Shown piece after piece: positions 19,378-29,769 of a stretch of 56,194 nucleotides of DNA (positions within the stretch are counted from its first letter, which is position 1; each line of letters begins with the position of its first letter). The DNA is taken from assembly GCF_000970345.1 (NCBI RefSeq), contig NZ_LAQU01000029.1, positions 1-56,194 of the forward strand, read 5' to 3'. The position numbers and the translations under genes are program-made. Source of the stretch: Robbsia andropogonis. GTDB taxonomy: Bacteria > Pseudomonadota > Gammaproteobacteria > Burkholderiales > Burkholderiaceae. The notes below the pieces were generated by a model. The model was not told the DNA's origin, made no database searches, and worked only from the letters and a program-made list of their open reading frames with translations.

Positions 19378-20058
19378 ATGCCTTTGTCTCCCGAGACCAT
19401 CGCCGCCGCGCCGGCACGCCTGTTGCGAATTGGCTTGACCGGCGGCATCGGCAGCGGCAAGACGCTTGTCAGCGACGCACTGGCCACTCTTGGCGCCTAC
19501 GTGATCGACAGCGACCTGGTGGCACACGCGGTTACGGCGCCCGGTGGTAGCGCCATCGCGCCGATCAGGGATGCGTTCGGGCCCATTTTCATCAACGGGG
19601 ACGGCGCACTGGACCGGCCACGGATGCGTGACAAGATCTTCACGGACCCGCACGCCCGGCGACAACTGGAAGCGATCACGCATCCTTTGATCCGCGCCGC
19701 CATCGACGCTGAGAGCGCCAGCGCCGCGCGGCGCACGCCGGCGCCTGCCTATCTGGTTTTTGCCGTGCCATTGCTGGTGGAGTCGGGACAAACCGAGCGC
19801 TACGACCGTATTCTGGTGGTGGATTGCGACGTCGAGACGCAAGTGACGCGGGTCGTTACGCGGCGGGGACTGCCGGAGGTGCAAGTGCGTGCGATCATCG
19901 CCTCGCAGGCCAGCCGGGAAGCACGGCTGGCCGTTGCCGACGATGTGCTGTTGAATCAGGATGTCGCTTTGGATGCATTGCACACCGAAATTGCGTCACT
20001 CCATCGCCGTTACGTGGAGATCGCGCGTTGCGGTACGGATGACCCCGCATTAGAATGA
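19378..20058 (+). CDS. coaE: Dephospho-CoA kinase
   Basis: Last step of coenzyme A synthesis, phosphorylating the 3'-hydroxyl of dephospho-CoA. The 226 residues show the P-loop GLTGGIGSGKTLVSD (about 19-33), YVIDSDLVAHAV with the conserved Asp, and RRQLEAITHPLIRAAID and FAVPLLVESGQTERYDRILV. It directly follows pilD, the classic pilBCD-coaE-zapD-yacG arrangement. Confidence 0.96.
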   Translation: MPLSPETIAAAPARLLRIGLTGGIGSGKTLVSDALATLGAYVIDSDLVAHAVTAPGGSAIAPIRDAFGPIFINGDGALDRPRMRDKIFTDPHARRQLEAITHPLIRAAIDAESASAARRTPAPAYLVFAVPLLVESGQTERYDRILVVDCDVETQVTRVVTRRGLPEVQVRAIIASQASREARLAVADDVLLNQDVALDALHTEIASLHRRYVEIARCGTDDPALE

Positions 20059-20235
20059 CACGTTGGCACGGCCCGCGCGCCGCGTTGCGCCGTTTTCACT
20101 TGACGCCGCGACATGCGCGTTACCGACCTCACTTGCCGTGGCGCGTAACGCGACGCGGCAAGAATGACGAATTTCATGCGAGCGGCGGGCGAACCTCGCA
20201 CCCGCTGCGCCACCCTGTCCTAAAGGCGATTCCGC

Positions 20236-20994
20236 TTGAATATTCTTTACGAATATCCGTTCAACGAACGCATCCGGACCTTGCTGCGGCTGGAAGATCT
20301 GTTCGAGCGATTTGTGTTCTTCCTCGAACAGGAAGATCCACGCATGCATCATGCCGCGTTGACGACGCTGTTTGAAATCGCCGATGTCACCGGACGCACC
20401 GACCTGAAGTCCGACCTGTTCAAGGAACTCGAACGCAAGAAGCAAGCGTTGACACCTTTGCGCGACAACCCGGATATCGAGCAAAACCGTCTGGAGTCCC
20501 TGTTGAGCGGATTTGATGATGCTCTGAACGGTCTGACCCAGTTGCATGGCAAGCCAGGGCAGCATCTGATCGAAAACGAATGGCTGAGCGGCATCCGCAG
20601 CCGCATGGTTGTGCCCGGAGGGACCTGCAAGTTTGACCTGCCGTCGTTCTACGCATGGCAGCAACATCCGGCGGACGTACGTCGCAGGGACATCACCAAC
20701 TGGATTCGTCCGGTGCTGCCGCTTTACGAAGCCGCCAAACTGGTGCTGCGCCTGGCACGCGAATCAGGTCATGGCAAAAAGGTCATGGCCGCGCAAGGCA
20801 GCTATCAGGAAATGCTGTCTGGCCGCAGCTATCAGTTGATGCAGATATGGGTGGAACCCGACATGGGAGCGATCCCGGAAGCCAGCGCCAATAAGTACAT
20901 GTTGTGGGTACGCTTCACCGTCCAGGATGGTGATATGAAACCCCGCGCGCTCGATCATGACGTCCCGTTCGAGCTACGTCTCTGCAGTTTGTAA
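20236..20994 (+). CDS. zapD: Cell division protein ZapD
   Basis: Cytoplasmic FtsZ-binding protein that bundles and stabilises Z-ring filaments. The 252 residues contain [20 protein letters not shown] at the start, [20 protein letters not shown] and WEAD-like [21 protein letters not shown] at 20236 is used: it gives the family N-terminus [14 protein letters not shown] 177-bp gap follows coaE and holds an 8-bp inverted repeat CGCGTTAC/GTAACGCG (20116-20123, 20145-20152). Confidence 0.93.
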   Translation: MNILYEYPFNERIRTLLRLEDLFERFVFFLEQEDPRMHHAALTTLFEIADVTGRTDLKSDLFKELERKKQALTPLRDNPDIEQNRLESLLSGFDDALNGLTQLHGKPGQHLIENEWLSGIRSRMVVPGGTCKFDLPSFYAWQQHPADVRRRDITNWIRPVLPLYEAAKLVLRLARESGHGKKVMAAQGSYQEMLSGRSYQLMQIWVEPDMGAIPEASANKYMLWVRFTVQDGDMKPRALDHDVPFELRLCSL

Positions 20995-21007
20995 TACCGT
21001 CGTTACG

Positions 21008-21232
21008 ATGACTACCGTCAAATGCCCGACATGCGGCGCTTCGGTCGAATGGAAGCCGGAAAATCGATTCCGCCCGTTTTGCTCCGAGCGTTGCAAGCAA
21101 ATCGACCTTGGCGCCTGGGCAGCCGAGAAATACACCATCAGCAGCGATGCGCAGGACCCGACACAGGACGGCGAGAGCGGCATCGATCAAGGACCGCCGT
21201 TGGAAGGCAGCGACCGTCGACGTATCAACTGA
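21008..21232 (+). CDS. yacG: DNA gyrase inhibitor YacG
   Basis: A 74-residue zinc protein reported in E. coli to bind GyrB and inhibit gyrase. The four-Cys zinc site is complete: [10 protein letters not shown] near the N-terminus, then [19 protein letters not shown]. The ATG at 21008 lies 13 bp after the zapD stop, so the two are probably one transcription unit. The acidic tail ([14 protein letters not shown]) is usual for the family. Confidence 0.93.
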   Translation: MTTVKCPTCGASVEWKPENRFRPFCSERCKQIDLGAWAAEKYTISSDAQDPTQDGESGIDQGPPLEGSDRRRIN

Positions 21233-21306
21233 CGCGACTGAGCGGCCCACATACAGCCGCGCGGCGTGCACCGCACCGTGTCACATGCGAATGCCGCGGA
21301 GGTACA

Positions 21307-21801
21307 TCAGGCCCCGCCCCGCTCCGATGCCAGCCAGGCAATGATCGGTTCGGCGGCCGGGAGCAGCGGCGTGATCGTCACGGGCGTTTCTGCCCAGAAA
21401 AAAGCTTGCCCTTCACGTCCGGTCGGTACGCCGTCCCACCGGGTGATCTTGTGAAAAAAAAGCCGCACATAGGCATGCGGATAATCATGTTCCAGCACGC
21501 GCCAAGGCACGCTGCCGTGAATGCGCACGCCCAGTTCCTCTTCAAGCTCCCGCGCGAGCGCGGTCTCGACTGTCTCGTCCTCTTCCAGCTTGCCACCAGG
21601 AAATTCCCAATATCCGGCATACGGCTTGCCGTCGGGGCGTTGCGCCAGCAGAAAGCGTCCTTGCGCATCGAGCATCACTCCCACCGCAACCCGCGTAACA
21701 GGTCTCCCGTCGAGCGTGCGGGTGGGCGCGTCGCGGTCATTCGACGCGCCCACCGCTTCGGTAACGTCACGACTGACCTGGGATTGCGGGATGTCACTCA
21801 T
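21307..21801 (-). CDS. mutT: MutT-type NUDIX hydrolase (8-oxo-dGTP diphosphatase)
   Basis: A 164-residue NUDIX enzyme that probably removes 8-oxo-dGTP from the nucleotide pool. The Nudix box is GGKLEEDETVETALARELEE, preceded by FLLAQRPDGKPYAGYWEFPG, the arrangement typical of MutT. A roughly 35-residue unconserved leader precedes the core (TRVAVGVMLDAQGRFLLAQR). The ATG at 21801 overlaps the stop of the upstream ATPase gene as ATGA. Substrate is inferred from family likeness. Confidence 0.87.
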   Translation of the reverse strand: MSDIPQSQVSRDVTEAVGASNDRDAPTRTLDGRPVTRVAVGVMLDAQGRFLLAQRPDGKPYAGYWEFPGGKLEEDETVETALARELEEELGVRIHGSVPWRVLEHDYPHAYVRLFFHKITRWDGVPTGREGQAFFWAETPVTITPLLPAAEPIIAWLASERGGA

Positions 21802-22673
21802 GGTGCCGACGCCATACGCTTGCCGCACCAATCCCGTGCGAACTGGAACGCCACCCGGCCGGAACGCGAGCCCCGCTCGAGCGCCCAGACCAACGCATCG
21901 CCACGCGCCGTTTCCACGGTGGCGTTGTCGCACCCGAAGTGACGCAGCCAGTGCGAAACGATCGATAGGTAGTCGTCCTGCTTGAATGGATAAAAACTGA
22001 CCCACAAGCCGAAGCGCTCTGACAACGAGATCTTTTCCTCGATGACCTCGCCCGGATGAATCTCGCCATCGCTGGTGTGCTTGTAGGTCTCATTGTCCCG
22101 TTGATATTCGGGCAGCAGGTGACGACGATTCGACGTCGCGTAGATAAGCACATTGTCCGACTGCGCCGCGATCGATCCATCCAGCGCCACCTTCAGCGCC
22201 TTGTAGCCCGACTCGCCGTCCTCGAACGACAAGTCGTCACAGAAGATCACAAAGCGCTCCGGTCGCGCCGACACGAGGTCGACGATATCGCCAAGGTCGT
22301 GCAAATCGTCCTTGTCCACCTCGATCAGGCGCAGGCCGCGGGCGGCATATGCGTTCAGGCAGGCCTTGATCAACGATGATTTGCCTGTGCCGCGCGCCCC
22401 GGTCAGCAACACGTTATTGGCCGGACGGCCTTCGACAAACTGCCGGGTATTGCCGTCGATCGACGCTTTCTGGCGGTCGATGTTCTGCAAGTCCGCTAAC
22501 GTGATCGAGGAAACAGACGGTACCGCCTGAAGATAGCCGCGTCCCTGACGCGTGCGCCAACGGAAAGCAATGGCCTGCTCCCAGGCCACCTCGGGCATCG
22601 TCGGCGGCAGCAGCGCCTCCAGCCGGCCGAGCAGTGCCTCGGCCCGCGTCAGAAATTGGTCAAGCTTTTCCAT
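21798..22673 (-). CDS. DUF815-type P-loop ATPase
   Basis: A 291-residue AAA-type ATPase of the DUF815 family, of unknown physiological role, usually next to argJ/mutT in betaproteobacteria. It has Walker A GARGTGKSS (in NNVLLTGARGTGKSSLIKAC, about 93-101), Walker B VIFCDDLSFEDGES and a sensor-like LIYATSNRRHLLPEY. The ATG at 22673 (MEKLDQFLTRAEALL) matches the family start. The gene is 37 bp after argJ and coupled to mutT. Confidence 0.88.
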   Translation of the reverse strand: MEKLDQFLTRAEALLGRLEALLPPTMPEVAWEQAIAFRWRTRQGRGYLQAVPSVSSITLADLQNIDRQKASIDGNTRQFVEGRPANNVLLTGARGTGKSSLIKACLNAYAARGLRLIEVDKDDLHDLGDIVDLVSARPERFVIFCDDLSFEDGESGYKALKVALDGSIAAQSDNVLIYATSNRRHLLPEYQRDNETYKHTSDGEIHPGEVIEEKISLSERFGLWVSFYPFKQDDYLSIVSHWLRHFGCDNATVETARGDALVWALERGSRSGRVAFQFARDWCGKRMASAP

Positions 22674-22710
22674 GGGCGCGGCCTCCTCCGCAAAGCGTCG
22701 TGTCGACAGG

Positions 22711-23955
22711 TCAGGACCGATAGTCGGCGTTGATGCTGACGTATTCATGCGACAAGTCGCACGTCCAGATCGTCGCACTGGCGTCGCCGCGCCCCAAGAC
22801 CACACGTACGGTAATTTCGCTCTGCTTCATCACCCGCTGTCCGTCTTCCTCACGGTAATCCGGATTGCGGCCACCCGACTTCGCCACCCAGACATCGTCC
22901 AGATACAAATCGATCCCACCAACATCCAGATCGTCGACACCGGCGTAACCGATCGCGGCGAGGATACGCCCGAGGTTCGGGTCCGAGGCGAAGAACGCGG
23001 TCTTCACCAGCGGCGAATGGCCGATCGCATAACCGATCTTTCGGCACTCGGCCGGATTCGCGCCGCCTTCAACGCGGATCGTGATGAACTTGGTCGCGCC
23101 TTCGCCGTCCCGCACGATCAATTGCGAGATCTCCTGCGCCACCGCGAGCAAGGCATCGCGCAATGCCGCATAGGCGGGCGCATCGGCTGACATAATCGGC
23201 GGCAGTGACGAATGCCCAGTAGCCGCAATGATGAACGAGTCGTTCGTCGAGGTATCGCCATCGATCGTCACGCAGTTGAAAGAGCGGTCCGCGATGTCCT
23301 TGACCAATGCATCCAGCAAAGCGGGCGCGATGCCGGCATCGGTCGCCATGAAGCCCAACATCGTCGCCATGTTCGGCTTGATCATGCCGGCACCCTTGCT
23401 GATGCCGGTAATCGCCACGCGATGCCCGTCGATCGTCACTTCACGCGACGCCGCTTTCGGCAGCGTGTCCGTCGTCATGATCGCCTGAGCGGCCTCATGC
23501 CAATGCGCGGGCGACTGTTGCGCCAACGCCTGCGGCAGACCCGCGACCAGACGATCGACCGGCAGTGGTTCGAGAATCACGCCCGTGGAAAACGGCAGAA
23601 TCTGCTTTGCATCCAACCGCAGTAACGCCGCGAGTTCGGCGCAAGTCTGACGCGCATGCGCCATGCCGGGCGCACCGGTCCCGGCGTTCGCATTGCCTGT
23701 ATTGACCACCAGCGCCCGGATGCCCGGCGCGCCCGCCTCGCGCTGCGCCGACAGGTGTTCACGACACACGGTCACTGGCGCGGCGCAAAACCGGTTCAAC
23801 GTAAAGACACCAGACACGCTCGTGCCCTCGTCGAACCGCATCACCAGCACATCCTTGCGGTTCGGCTTGCGAATATGCGCCTCGGCCCACCCCAGTGTCA
23901 CGCCGGCGACGGGATGCAGTTGTTCGGCACGAATGTCAGGAAAATTAACGGCCAT
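22711..23955 (-). CDS. argJ: Bifunctional ornithine acetyltransferase / N-acetylglutamate synthase
   Basis: Arginine synthesis enzyme that recycles the acetyl group from N-acetylornithine to glutamate. The 414-residue precursor is self-cleaved before the catalytic Thr in [17 protein letters not shown]. Other conserved parts are [43 protein letters not shown] and the C-terminal [15 protein letters not shown]. It lies 45 bp after secA on the same strand and starts the argJ-ATPase-mutT group. Confidence 0.96.
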   Translation of the reverse strand: MAVNFPDIRAEQLHPVAGVTLGWAEAHIRKPNRKDVLVMRFDEGTSVSGVFTLNRFCAAPVTVCREHLSAQREAGAPGIRALVVNTGNANAGTGAPGMAHARQTCAELAALLRLDAKQILPFSTGVILEPLPVDRLVAGLPQALAQQSPAHWHEAAQAIMTTDTLPKAASREVTIDGHRVAITGISKGAGMIKPNMATMLGFMATDAGIAPALLDALVKDIADRSFNCVTIDGDTSTNDSFIIAATGHSSLPPIMSADAPAYAALRDALLAVAQEISQLIVRDGEGATKFITIRVEGGANPAECRKIGYAIGHSPLVKTAFFASDPNLGRILAAIGYAGVDDLDVGGIDLYLDDVWVAKSGGRNPDYREEDGQRVMKQSEITVRVVLGRGDASATIWTCDLSHEYVSINADYRS

Positions 23956-24000
23956 CGCGCGGCCCTCTCGAAAAAGATCTTCAGAAAAACACCGCCAGCA

Positions 24001-26928
24001 TCAGCTCAGCTTGCCGTGACATTGCTTGTATTTCTTGCCGCTGCCGCAAGGACAAGGGTCGTTGCGCCCCACCCGCGGCACCGCCGCACCATCTTCCGCC
24101 ACAGGCGTATGGGCCGGCGGCGCGGCAATCGGCGATTCATCGGTCTGCCCGTAGCGCCCGGCCGACGCCGCGGCCGGATGCACGCCGGCGGCCAGCATCG
24201 CGGCCGAACCGCTGGACACGGCGCCCGCCGCCACTGCAATCGGTGCCCGCGTGCCCGGCACACCTACACCGGATACGGCTACATCGCCATGCTGAACGAT
24301 CTCCGCGCCAGTCTCGTCGCTGGAATGGAAGGCGACGCCGGCCAGCTCTTCCGCCGCCAGCTCCTCCACGCGTTCCGTCGCGTCTTCGAGCTGCTCTGGT
24401 GACTGGATCTGTACGGTCATCACGAAGCGGATCACCTCGGACTTGATCGCATCCAGCGTCTGCGCGAACAACTCGAACGCCTCGCGCTTGTATTCCTGCT
24501 TCGGGTTCTTCTGCGCATACCCACGCAGATGGATACCCTGACGCAAGTGATCCAGCGCGGCGAGGTGCTCGCGCCAGCGGGAGTCCAGTGTCTGCAACAT
24601 CACCGAGCGCTCGAAACCATTGAAGCTCTCTCGGCTGACCATGCCGACCTTCATTTCGTAGGTGGCGTCAGCATCCTCGAGCACCTTCTCCAGAACGTCC
24701 TCATCGGTCACGTTCTGCGCCGCCTTGACCAGTTCCGTCAATGGCACGAACATCTGCCAGTCGTCGCGTAGTACCTGTTCCAGCCCCTCGAGCTGCCACT
24801 GTTCCTCGATACTGCCGGCGGGCACGTAGGTGCGGACCAGATCGTTGAACACCGACGCACGCATCGCCGCGATCGTCTCCGAGATGTCACTGGCTTCCAG
24901 CAGCTCGTTGCGCTGCTGATAAATGACCTTGCGCTGATCGTTCGACACATCGTCGTATTCGAGCAATTGCTTGCGGATATCGAAGTTGCGTGCTTCCACC
25001 TTGCGCTGCGCGGACTCGATCGACCGCGAAACGATGCCCGCCTCGATGGCTTCGCCTTCCGGCATCTTCAAGCGGTCCATGATCGCGCGAACGCGGTCCC
25101 CGGCAAAAATACGCAATAACGGATCTTCCAGCGACAGGAAGAAGCGCGACGAACCCGGATCACCCTGACGGCCCGCGCGACCGCGCAACTGGTTGTCGAT
25201 GCGACGCGACTCATGCCGTTCAGTACCGATGATATGCAGGCCACCGGCACTCTTCACCTGCTCATGCAGCGTCTGCCACTCGTCGTGCAGTTTCTTGATC
25301 ATCGCCGGTTTGGCATCGGCCGCAATGCTGTCGTCTGCCTCGACGAAACCGGCCTGCTTCTCGACGTTGCCGCCCAACACGATGTCGGTACCGCGACCGG
25401 CCATATTCGTGGCGATGGTGATGACGCCCGGACGTCCCGCCTGCGCGATGATCTCCGCCTCGCGCTCGTGCTGCTTCGCGTTCAGCACCTGATGCGGCAA
25501 CTTCACCTGGTTCAGCAGATGCGACAGCAACTCCGAGCTTTCGATCGACGTCGTGCCCACCAGCACCGGCTGCCCGCGCTCATTGCACTCCTTGATCTCG
25601 CGAATGACCGCATCGTAGCGTTCCTTCGCGGTCTTATATATCTGGTCCTGGCGATCGGTCCGCTTCGGCGGCCGATTGGTCGGGATCACGACCGTTTCCA
25701 GGCCGTAGATTTCCTTGAATTCGTAAGCCTCCGTTTCCGCGGTACCGGTCATGCCGGACAGCTTCGCGTACATCCGGAAGTAATTCTGGAACGTGATGGA
25801 CGCAAGCGTCTGGTTCTCGTTCTGGATCTTGACGCCTTCCTTCGCCTCCACCGCCTGATGCAGGCCCTCGGACCAACGTCGGCCGGACATCAGACGTCCG
25901 GTGAATTCATCGACAATGACCACTTCGCCGTTCTGGACCACGTAGTGCTGGTCGATCAGGAACAACGTGTGTGCGCGTAGCGCGGCGTACACGTGGTGCA
26001 TCAACGTGATGTTCTGTGGTGCGTACAGGCTCTCGCCCTCACCGATCAAGCCCCATTCCGACAACAACTTCTCGGCTTTCTCATGACCACTTTCGGTCAG
26101 GAACACTTGGCGCTGTTTTTCATCGACGGTATAGTCACCCGGCACTTCCACGCCGGTACCGTCGGATTTTTCTTCCCCGATCTGACGCGTCAATTCTGCC
26201 GGCAGTGCATTCATCCGCACGTACAGGTCGGTATGATCCTCGGCCTGGCCGGAAATGATCAATGGCGTACGCGCTTCATCGATCAAGATCGAATCCACTT
26301 CGTCGACGATCGCGAAGTTCAACTGGCGTTGCACGCGGCCTTCTACCTCATAGACCATGTTGTCGCGCAGATAGTCGAAGCCGAATTCGTTGTTCGTGCC
26401 GTACGTGATATCCGACGCATACGCCTGCTGCTTCGACGCGTGATCCATCTGCGACAGGTTGACGCCGACGCTCAGCCCAAGCCAGTTGTACAGGCGTCCC
26501 ATCGACTCCGCGTCACGCTGCGCAAGGTAGTCGTTGACGGTGATCACATGCACGCCATGACCGGACAATGCATTCAGGTAGGCGGCAAGCGTGGCGCAAA
26601 GCGTCTTGCCCTCGCCGGTGCGCATTTCGCTGATCCGACCGTCATGCAAGGCCATCCCGCCGATCAACTGCACGTCGAAATGCCGCATGCCCAGCACGCG
26701 CCGGCTGGCTTCACGGCATACCGCGAACGCCTCCGGCAGCAACTTGTCCAGCGTATCGCCTTGCGCGATCCGTTGGCGGAACTCGACCGTCTTGCCTTGC
26801 AGCTCGGCATCGCTGAGCTTTTCGATCTGCGGCTCTAGCGCATTGATCACGGCGACGGTTTTACGGTACTGCTTGATCAGCCGTTGATTGTGGCTGCCAA
26901 ATACCTTCTGGAGAATTCCGGAGATCAT
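24001..26928 (-). CDS. secA: Preprotein translocase ATPase SecA
   Basis: Motor ATPase of the general secretory pathway, pushing unfolded proteins through SecYEG. The 975 residues show Walker [11 protein letters not shown] (101-110), the DEAD-type box [35 protein letters not shown] and the [17 protein letters not shown] arginine-finger motif. A long Ala/Gly-rich linker precedes the zinc tail [14 protein letters not shown] at the extreme C-terminus, which binds SecB and lipids. It is slightly longer than the ~900-930 usual because of the linker. No secM-like arrest gene is visible upstream; dciA is divergent. Confidence 0.98.
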   Translation of the reverse strand: MISGILQKVFGSHNQRLIKQYRKTVAVINALEPQIEKLSDAELQGKTVEFRQRIAQGDTLDKLLPEAFAVCREASRRVLGMRHFDVQLIGGMALHDGRISEMRTGEGKTLCATLAAYLNALSGHGVHVITVNDYLAQRDAESMGRLYNWLGLSVGVNLSQMDHASKQQAYASDITYGTNNEFGFDYLRDNMVYEVEGRVQRQLNFAIVDEVDSILIDEARTPLIISGQAEDHTDLYVRMNALPAELTRQIGEEKSDGTGVEVPGDYTVDEKQRQVFLTESGHEKAEKLLSEWGLIGEGESLYAPQNITLMHHVYAALRAHTLFLIDQHYVVQNGEVVIVDEFTGRLMSGRRWSEGLHQAVEAKEGVKIQNENQTLASITFQNYFRMYAKLSGMTGTAETEAYEFKEIYGLETVVIPTNRPPKRTDRQDQIYKTAKERYDAVIREIKECNERGQPVLVGTTSIESSELLSHLLNQVKLPHQVLNAKQHEREAEIIAQAGRPGVITIATNMAGRGTDIVLGGNVEKQAGFVEADDSIAADAKPAMIKKLHDEWQTLHEQVKSAGGLHIIGTERHESRRIDNQLRGRAGRQGDPGSSRFFLSLEDPLLRIFAGDRVRAIMDRLKMPEGEAIEAGIVSRSIESAQRKVEARNFDIRKQLLEYDDVSNDQRKVIYQQRNELLEASDISETIAAMRASVFNDLVRTYVPAGSIEEQWQLEGLEQVLRDDWQMFVPLTELVKAAQNVTDEDVLEKVLEDADATYEMKVGMVSRESFNGFERSVMLQTLDSRWREHLAALDHLRQGIHLRGYAQKNPKQEYKREAFELFAQTLDAIKSEVIRFVMTVQIQSPEQLEDATERVEELAAEELAGVAFHSSDETGAEIVQHGDVAVSGVGVPGTRAPIAVAAGAVSSGSAAMLAAGVHPAAASAGRYGQTDESPIAAPPAHTPVAEDGAAVPRVGRNDPCPCGSGKKYKQCHGKLS

Positions 26929-27070
26929 CAGGTCGTTTCTATGCGTCGCGCCGCGCTATGACGGCAGGTTGATCGGCAGCGGGGATCCCAGACGGATCGA
27001 CGCATGGATCGCCCTGGCCGGGCCACGGCCCGACGCCGGCGCGGCGATAAAGGCAGCGGGCAGCGTCGGT

Positions 27071-27099
27071 TTGCTTGTAAAGTGAATTGGGCATTTTAT
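27071..27099 (+). promoter_or_regulatory. Candidate dciA promoter
   Basis: TTGCTT (27071-27076) and TTTTAT (27094-27099) with 17 bp between, in the secA-dciA divergent region. Both boxes are imperfect. Confidence 0.3.
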
Positions 27100-27199
27100 C
27101 ACGCGACACCCCGCAGCCGCGTGCAACGGTGGTATCTTAGACCATCTGGCGGAATCCACCCGAATCTCGTTCAGGTTATCTGTCCGTTCCTCGCTGCTT

Positions 27200-27790
27200 A
27201 TGCCGCCTTTCTCGTCCGTCCCCTGGTCCGACTCTCCTGCTCAAGCGCCCGAGCGCGTCACCGACAAGCCGTCCGGCCAGGCGCCAGCACGCGGGCGTGG
27301 CGCCGATCGGCGAACCATTCGGCCGAACGGTCGACCGGATCGCGGCGACCGCGCCAGGCGTCCGGTAGCGATCAGCGATGCACTGGCATCGAACGATGCC
27401 TTTGCGGCACTCCGAGAGGGCGTTGCGCGACTTCAGGCGCTGGAGACCGATATCGGCGCCTGCTTGCCCGCCTACCTGTGTGGCAACGTCTCGCCAGCAG
27501 GCACGCAAGATGGCACGTTGACACTGCTGACGCCGCATAACGCTTTGGCCGCGCGCCTGCGGCACCTCGCACCAACGTTGGTATCGGCACTGCAGGCGCG
27601 CGGTTGGCAGATCGAGGCGATCAAGGTACGCATTCGTCCGGTTGCCGCAACGCCTCCACCCCAGCCGAAAACCGCACGGATCAGTCCGGTAGGGCTTGCC
27701 TGCCTCGATGCACTCCGCGCATCACTGGAACCGTCGCCGCTAAAGGATGCACTCGAAACGATGGTGTCGCGGCATGGCAGACATCGTTGA
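27200..27790 (+). CDS. dciA: DciA-type DUF721 protein (replicative helicase loader candidate)
   Basis: A 196-residue protein with a disordered Arg/Ala/Pro-rich N-terminal third and a DUF721/DciA-like core at about 65-150. Core segments include ALREGVARLQALETDIGACL, GTLTLLTPHNALAARLRHLA and LVSALQARGWQIEAIKVRIR. DciA is the ancestral DnaB helicase operator in bacteria lacking DnaC/DnaI. Position between secA and lpxC agrees with other betaproteobacteria. The fold assignment rests on this KH-like pattern and on synteny. Confidence 0.75.
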   Translation: MPPFSSVPWSDSPAQAPERVTDKPSGQAPARGRGADRRTIRPNGRPDRGDRARRPVAISDALASNDAFAALREGVARLQALETDIGACLPAYLCGNVSPAGTQDGTLTLLTPHNALAARLRHLAPTLVSALQARGWQIEAIKVRIRPVAATPPPQPKTARISPVGLACLDALRASLEPSPLKDALETMVSRHGRHR

Positions 27791-27841
27791 GCAATATGCG
27801 CGTGTAGCAAAAACCGCGAGCAAACAAAGTGGCACGCTAAA

Positions 27842-27881
27842 AAAAACCTGCTGTGGTTCGTTAGAACGCACGCAGGTTTTT
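27842..27881. terminator. Bidirectional terminator between dciA and lpxC
   Basis: AAAAACCTGC (27842-27851) pairs perfectly with GCAGGTTTTT (27872-27881), and an inner GTTC-GTTA-GAAC hairpin extends the stem. A-tract and T-tract on either side let it work on both strands, as expected for two converging genes. Confidence 0.85.
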
Positions 27882-27939
27882 GCTTCCGGCCGACACGCCC
27901 AGCAACGCGCCTCAGCCAGTTGTCAATAGGCGCCGGCTT

Positions 27940-28857
27940 TCAGGCATAGACTGATTGCAGGTCCAACGCGACACCCTTGGGTGCCTTTTGAATATCGTCG
28001 AACGTAACGATCTCATAAGCGTCTTCATGCGCAAACATTTCGCGCAGCAGCAAATTATTCAATCCATGCCCCGACTTGTACGCAGTATAGGCGCCCAGCA
28101 GCGGATGACCGGCAACGTACAGATCACCAATCGCATCCAGGGTCTTATGCTTGACGAATTCATCGTCGTAGCGCAGTCCGTCATTGTTCAAAATGCGGTA
28201 TTCATCGAGCACGATCGCGTTTTCCATGCTGCCGCCACGCGCCAGGCCCATCTCGCGCATCGCCTCGAACTCGTAAGCGAAACCAAACGTTCTCGCTCGC
28301 GCGATATCCCGGATATATGACGTCTCGGCGAAATCCACTTCCACCTCCTGCCCCGTCTTATCCACCGCCGGATGCTGGAAATCGATCGTGAACTTCAGCT
28401 TGAATCCGAAGTACGGATCGAGCCGGGCATATTTGTCACCCTCACGCACTTCCACCGGCTTCTTGATGCGAATGAAGCGCTTCAGCGCATTCTGCTCCTC
28501 GATTCCCGCCGATTGCAGCAAGAAGACAAACGATGCGGCGCTGCCATCCATGATCGGGATTTCTTCGGCAGTGATATCGACATATAGATTGTCGATTCCC
28601 AAGCCCGCGCAGGCAGACATCAAGTGCTCGATCGTCGACACGCGTGCACCATCCTTCTCCAGCACGGAGGCCATGCGCGTGCCGCCGATCGCGTGCGCCC
28701 GCGCCGGGATCTCGACGACCGGGTCGAGGTCGACCCGCGTATATACGATGCCGGTGTCCTTGGGCGCCGGACGCAACGTCAGTTCCACCTTGCGGCCCGA
28801 ATGCAGGCCGATACCGGTGGTCTTGACGATCGTCTTGATGGTTCGTTGTTTCAACAT
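27940..28857 (-). CDS. lpxC: UDP-3-O-acyl-N-acetylglucosamine deacetylase LpxC
   Basis: Committed step of lipid A synthesis; a cytoplasmic zinc amidase. The 305 residues include [20 protein letters not shown], the zinc His in [18 protein letters not shown], and [20 protein letters not shown] with the His and Asp ligands, then the [14 protein letters not shown] segment with the catalytic His. The ATG at 28857 (MLKQRTIK) is the family start; an upstream in-frame ATG at 28911 would add 18 unconserved residues. It is the last gene of the dcw direction but is 912 bp from ftsZ, so it probably has its own promoter. Confidence 0.97.
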   Translation of the reverse strand: MLKQRTIKTIVKTTGIGLHSGRKVELTLRPAPKDTGIVYTRVDLDPVVEIPARAHAIGGTRMASVLEKDGARVSTIEHLMSACAGLGIDNLYVDITAEEIPIMDGSAASFVFLLQSAGIEEQNALKRFIRIKKPVEVREGDKYARLDPYFGFKLKFTIDFQHPAVDKTGQEVEVDFAETSYIRDIARARTFGFAYEFEAMREMGLARGGSMENAIVLDEYRILNNDGLRYDDEFVKHKTLDAIGDLYVAGHPLLGAYTAYKSGHGLNNLLLREMFAHEDAYEIVTFDDIQKAPKGVALDLQSVYA

Positions 28858-29058
28858 AAGCGTCACTCTTCGTGGTCCTGCGCGCGTTTTCCGCGATTGC
28901 CGATGCGCCACAGCGCAATCAACCCACGGAAATTACGTCGAGCGTGCCCCTGGATGGGGTGCCTGTCCAATCAATCGCATCGTTTAGCACACAAACGATT
29001 GATTTGATTAATCGGACGCTCTTATTCCATAGTCCGTATTCTACCAAAGCACGCTAAG

Positions 29059-29077
29059 GCACGATGCTTCATCGTGC
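29059..29077 (-). repeat. Hairpin in the lpxC leader region
   Basis: GCACGATG (29059-29066), CTT loop, CATCGTGC (29070-29077): a perfect 8-bp stem. TGCTTCAT is also directly repeated here. It lies 200 bp upstream of lpxC and downstream of a possible extended -10 promoter. Confidence 0.5.
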
Positions 29078-29138
29078 TTCATTGTGTTTCGGTTTGTTAT
29101 CCCTGCAACAACGTTTGCTACGCAAAGCCCTTTCGCTT

Positions 29139-29147
29139 GATATAGCA
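29139..29147 (-). promoter_or_regulatory. Candidate lpxC promoter (extended -10)
   Basis: Minus-strand TGCTATATC (29147-29139) resembles an extended -10 (TGnTATAAT). The -35 region is poor. Confidence 0.3.
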
Positions 29148-29170
29148 AAAACCGTGACAGCCAAATGACA

Positions 29171-29221
29171 CAACGGCTCGACAGGTTGGGGGGAGGCATT
29201 CCCCATCCCGTCGAGCCGTTG
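29171..29221. repeat. Two-tier inverted repeat after ftsZ
   Basis: CAACGGCTCGAC (29171-29182) and GTCGAGCCGTTG (29210-29221) are perfect 12-bp arms. Inside, GGGGA-ggcat-TCCCC forms a second stem. There is no adjacent T-run on either strand. It sits in the 912-bp gene-poor stretch between ftsZ and lpxC. Confidence 0.7.
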
Positions 29222-29769
29222 TCTGAAAGTGCAACTTACGTTGCGTTTAAGCGACGCTCAGGCTCCGATTCCGCCGGCATCCTGCCCGAGATGCGTAATG
29301 ACGATGTGTCGCCCCAACCTGAAACAGCCCGATGTCAGGCCTGAATCGCACCCTTCATCGGTTGGGAACGTGCCACCAATCGTCATATCGGCGGCGGTAT
29401 CGGTGTCTGAATGAACATCCACTCTCACGTCCGGATACTGCCGTGCCGCTGCATCACGGTCGACTTTCGAGACAACTACGGATAAAGCGGGCGATCTTGC
29501 CGGATGTCCATCGGCAACCGTGCCGACAGCGCCGCCGAATGCAGATCATTCGTCGGTTCCTTTCATCCGATGTCCATTTCGCCGGGGGGCGCGGTGCCCT
29601 GCGGGTCCTGAACCCACAATGATGCACGCCTCGCCGTCCTCATAGCTTGTCTAACGGACGATCACTCCGCAATCTTGAGTCAAAAGACTCACGCTTTTAG
29701 CGCATCCGCACTCCTGCTCTCTCGAAATCAACCCGTACCGCACCGTCACGACATGGCCGGCACGCGACG
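29222..29769. other. Gene-poor stretch downstream of ftsZ
   Basis: Together with 28858-29221 this makes a 912-bp intergenic region. Short open frames exist on both strands (for example 29332-29622 plus), but they have no Shine-Dalgarno site, their predicted peptides are Arg/Cys-rich and they look like no known protein. I see no gene here. In the minus direction it would be the ftsZ 3' untranslated region. Confidence 0.6.

Noticed and set aside
26929-27199. A secM-like arrest peptide or leader ahead of secA
   Set aside because: The gene divergent to secA is dciA, and no exported short frame precedes secA on its own strand.
27004-27540. A frame overlapping dciA in another phase
   Set aside because: Arg/Ser/Cys-rich shadow; the DciA-like frame fits the family and starts at a good ATG.
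29332-29622. A 96-codon frame in the ftsZ-lpxC gap
   Set aside because: Arg/Cys/His-rich, no Shine-Dalgarno and no recognisable family.
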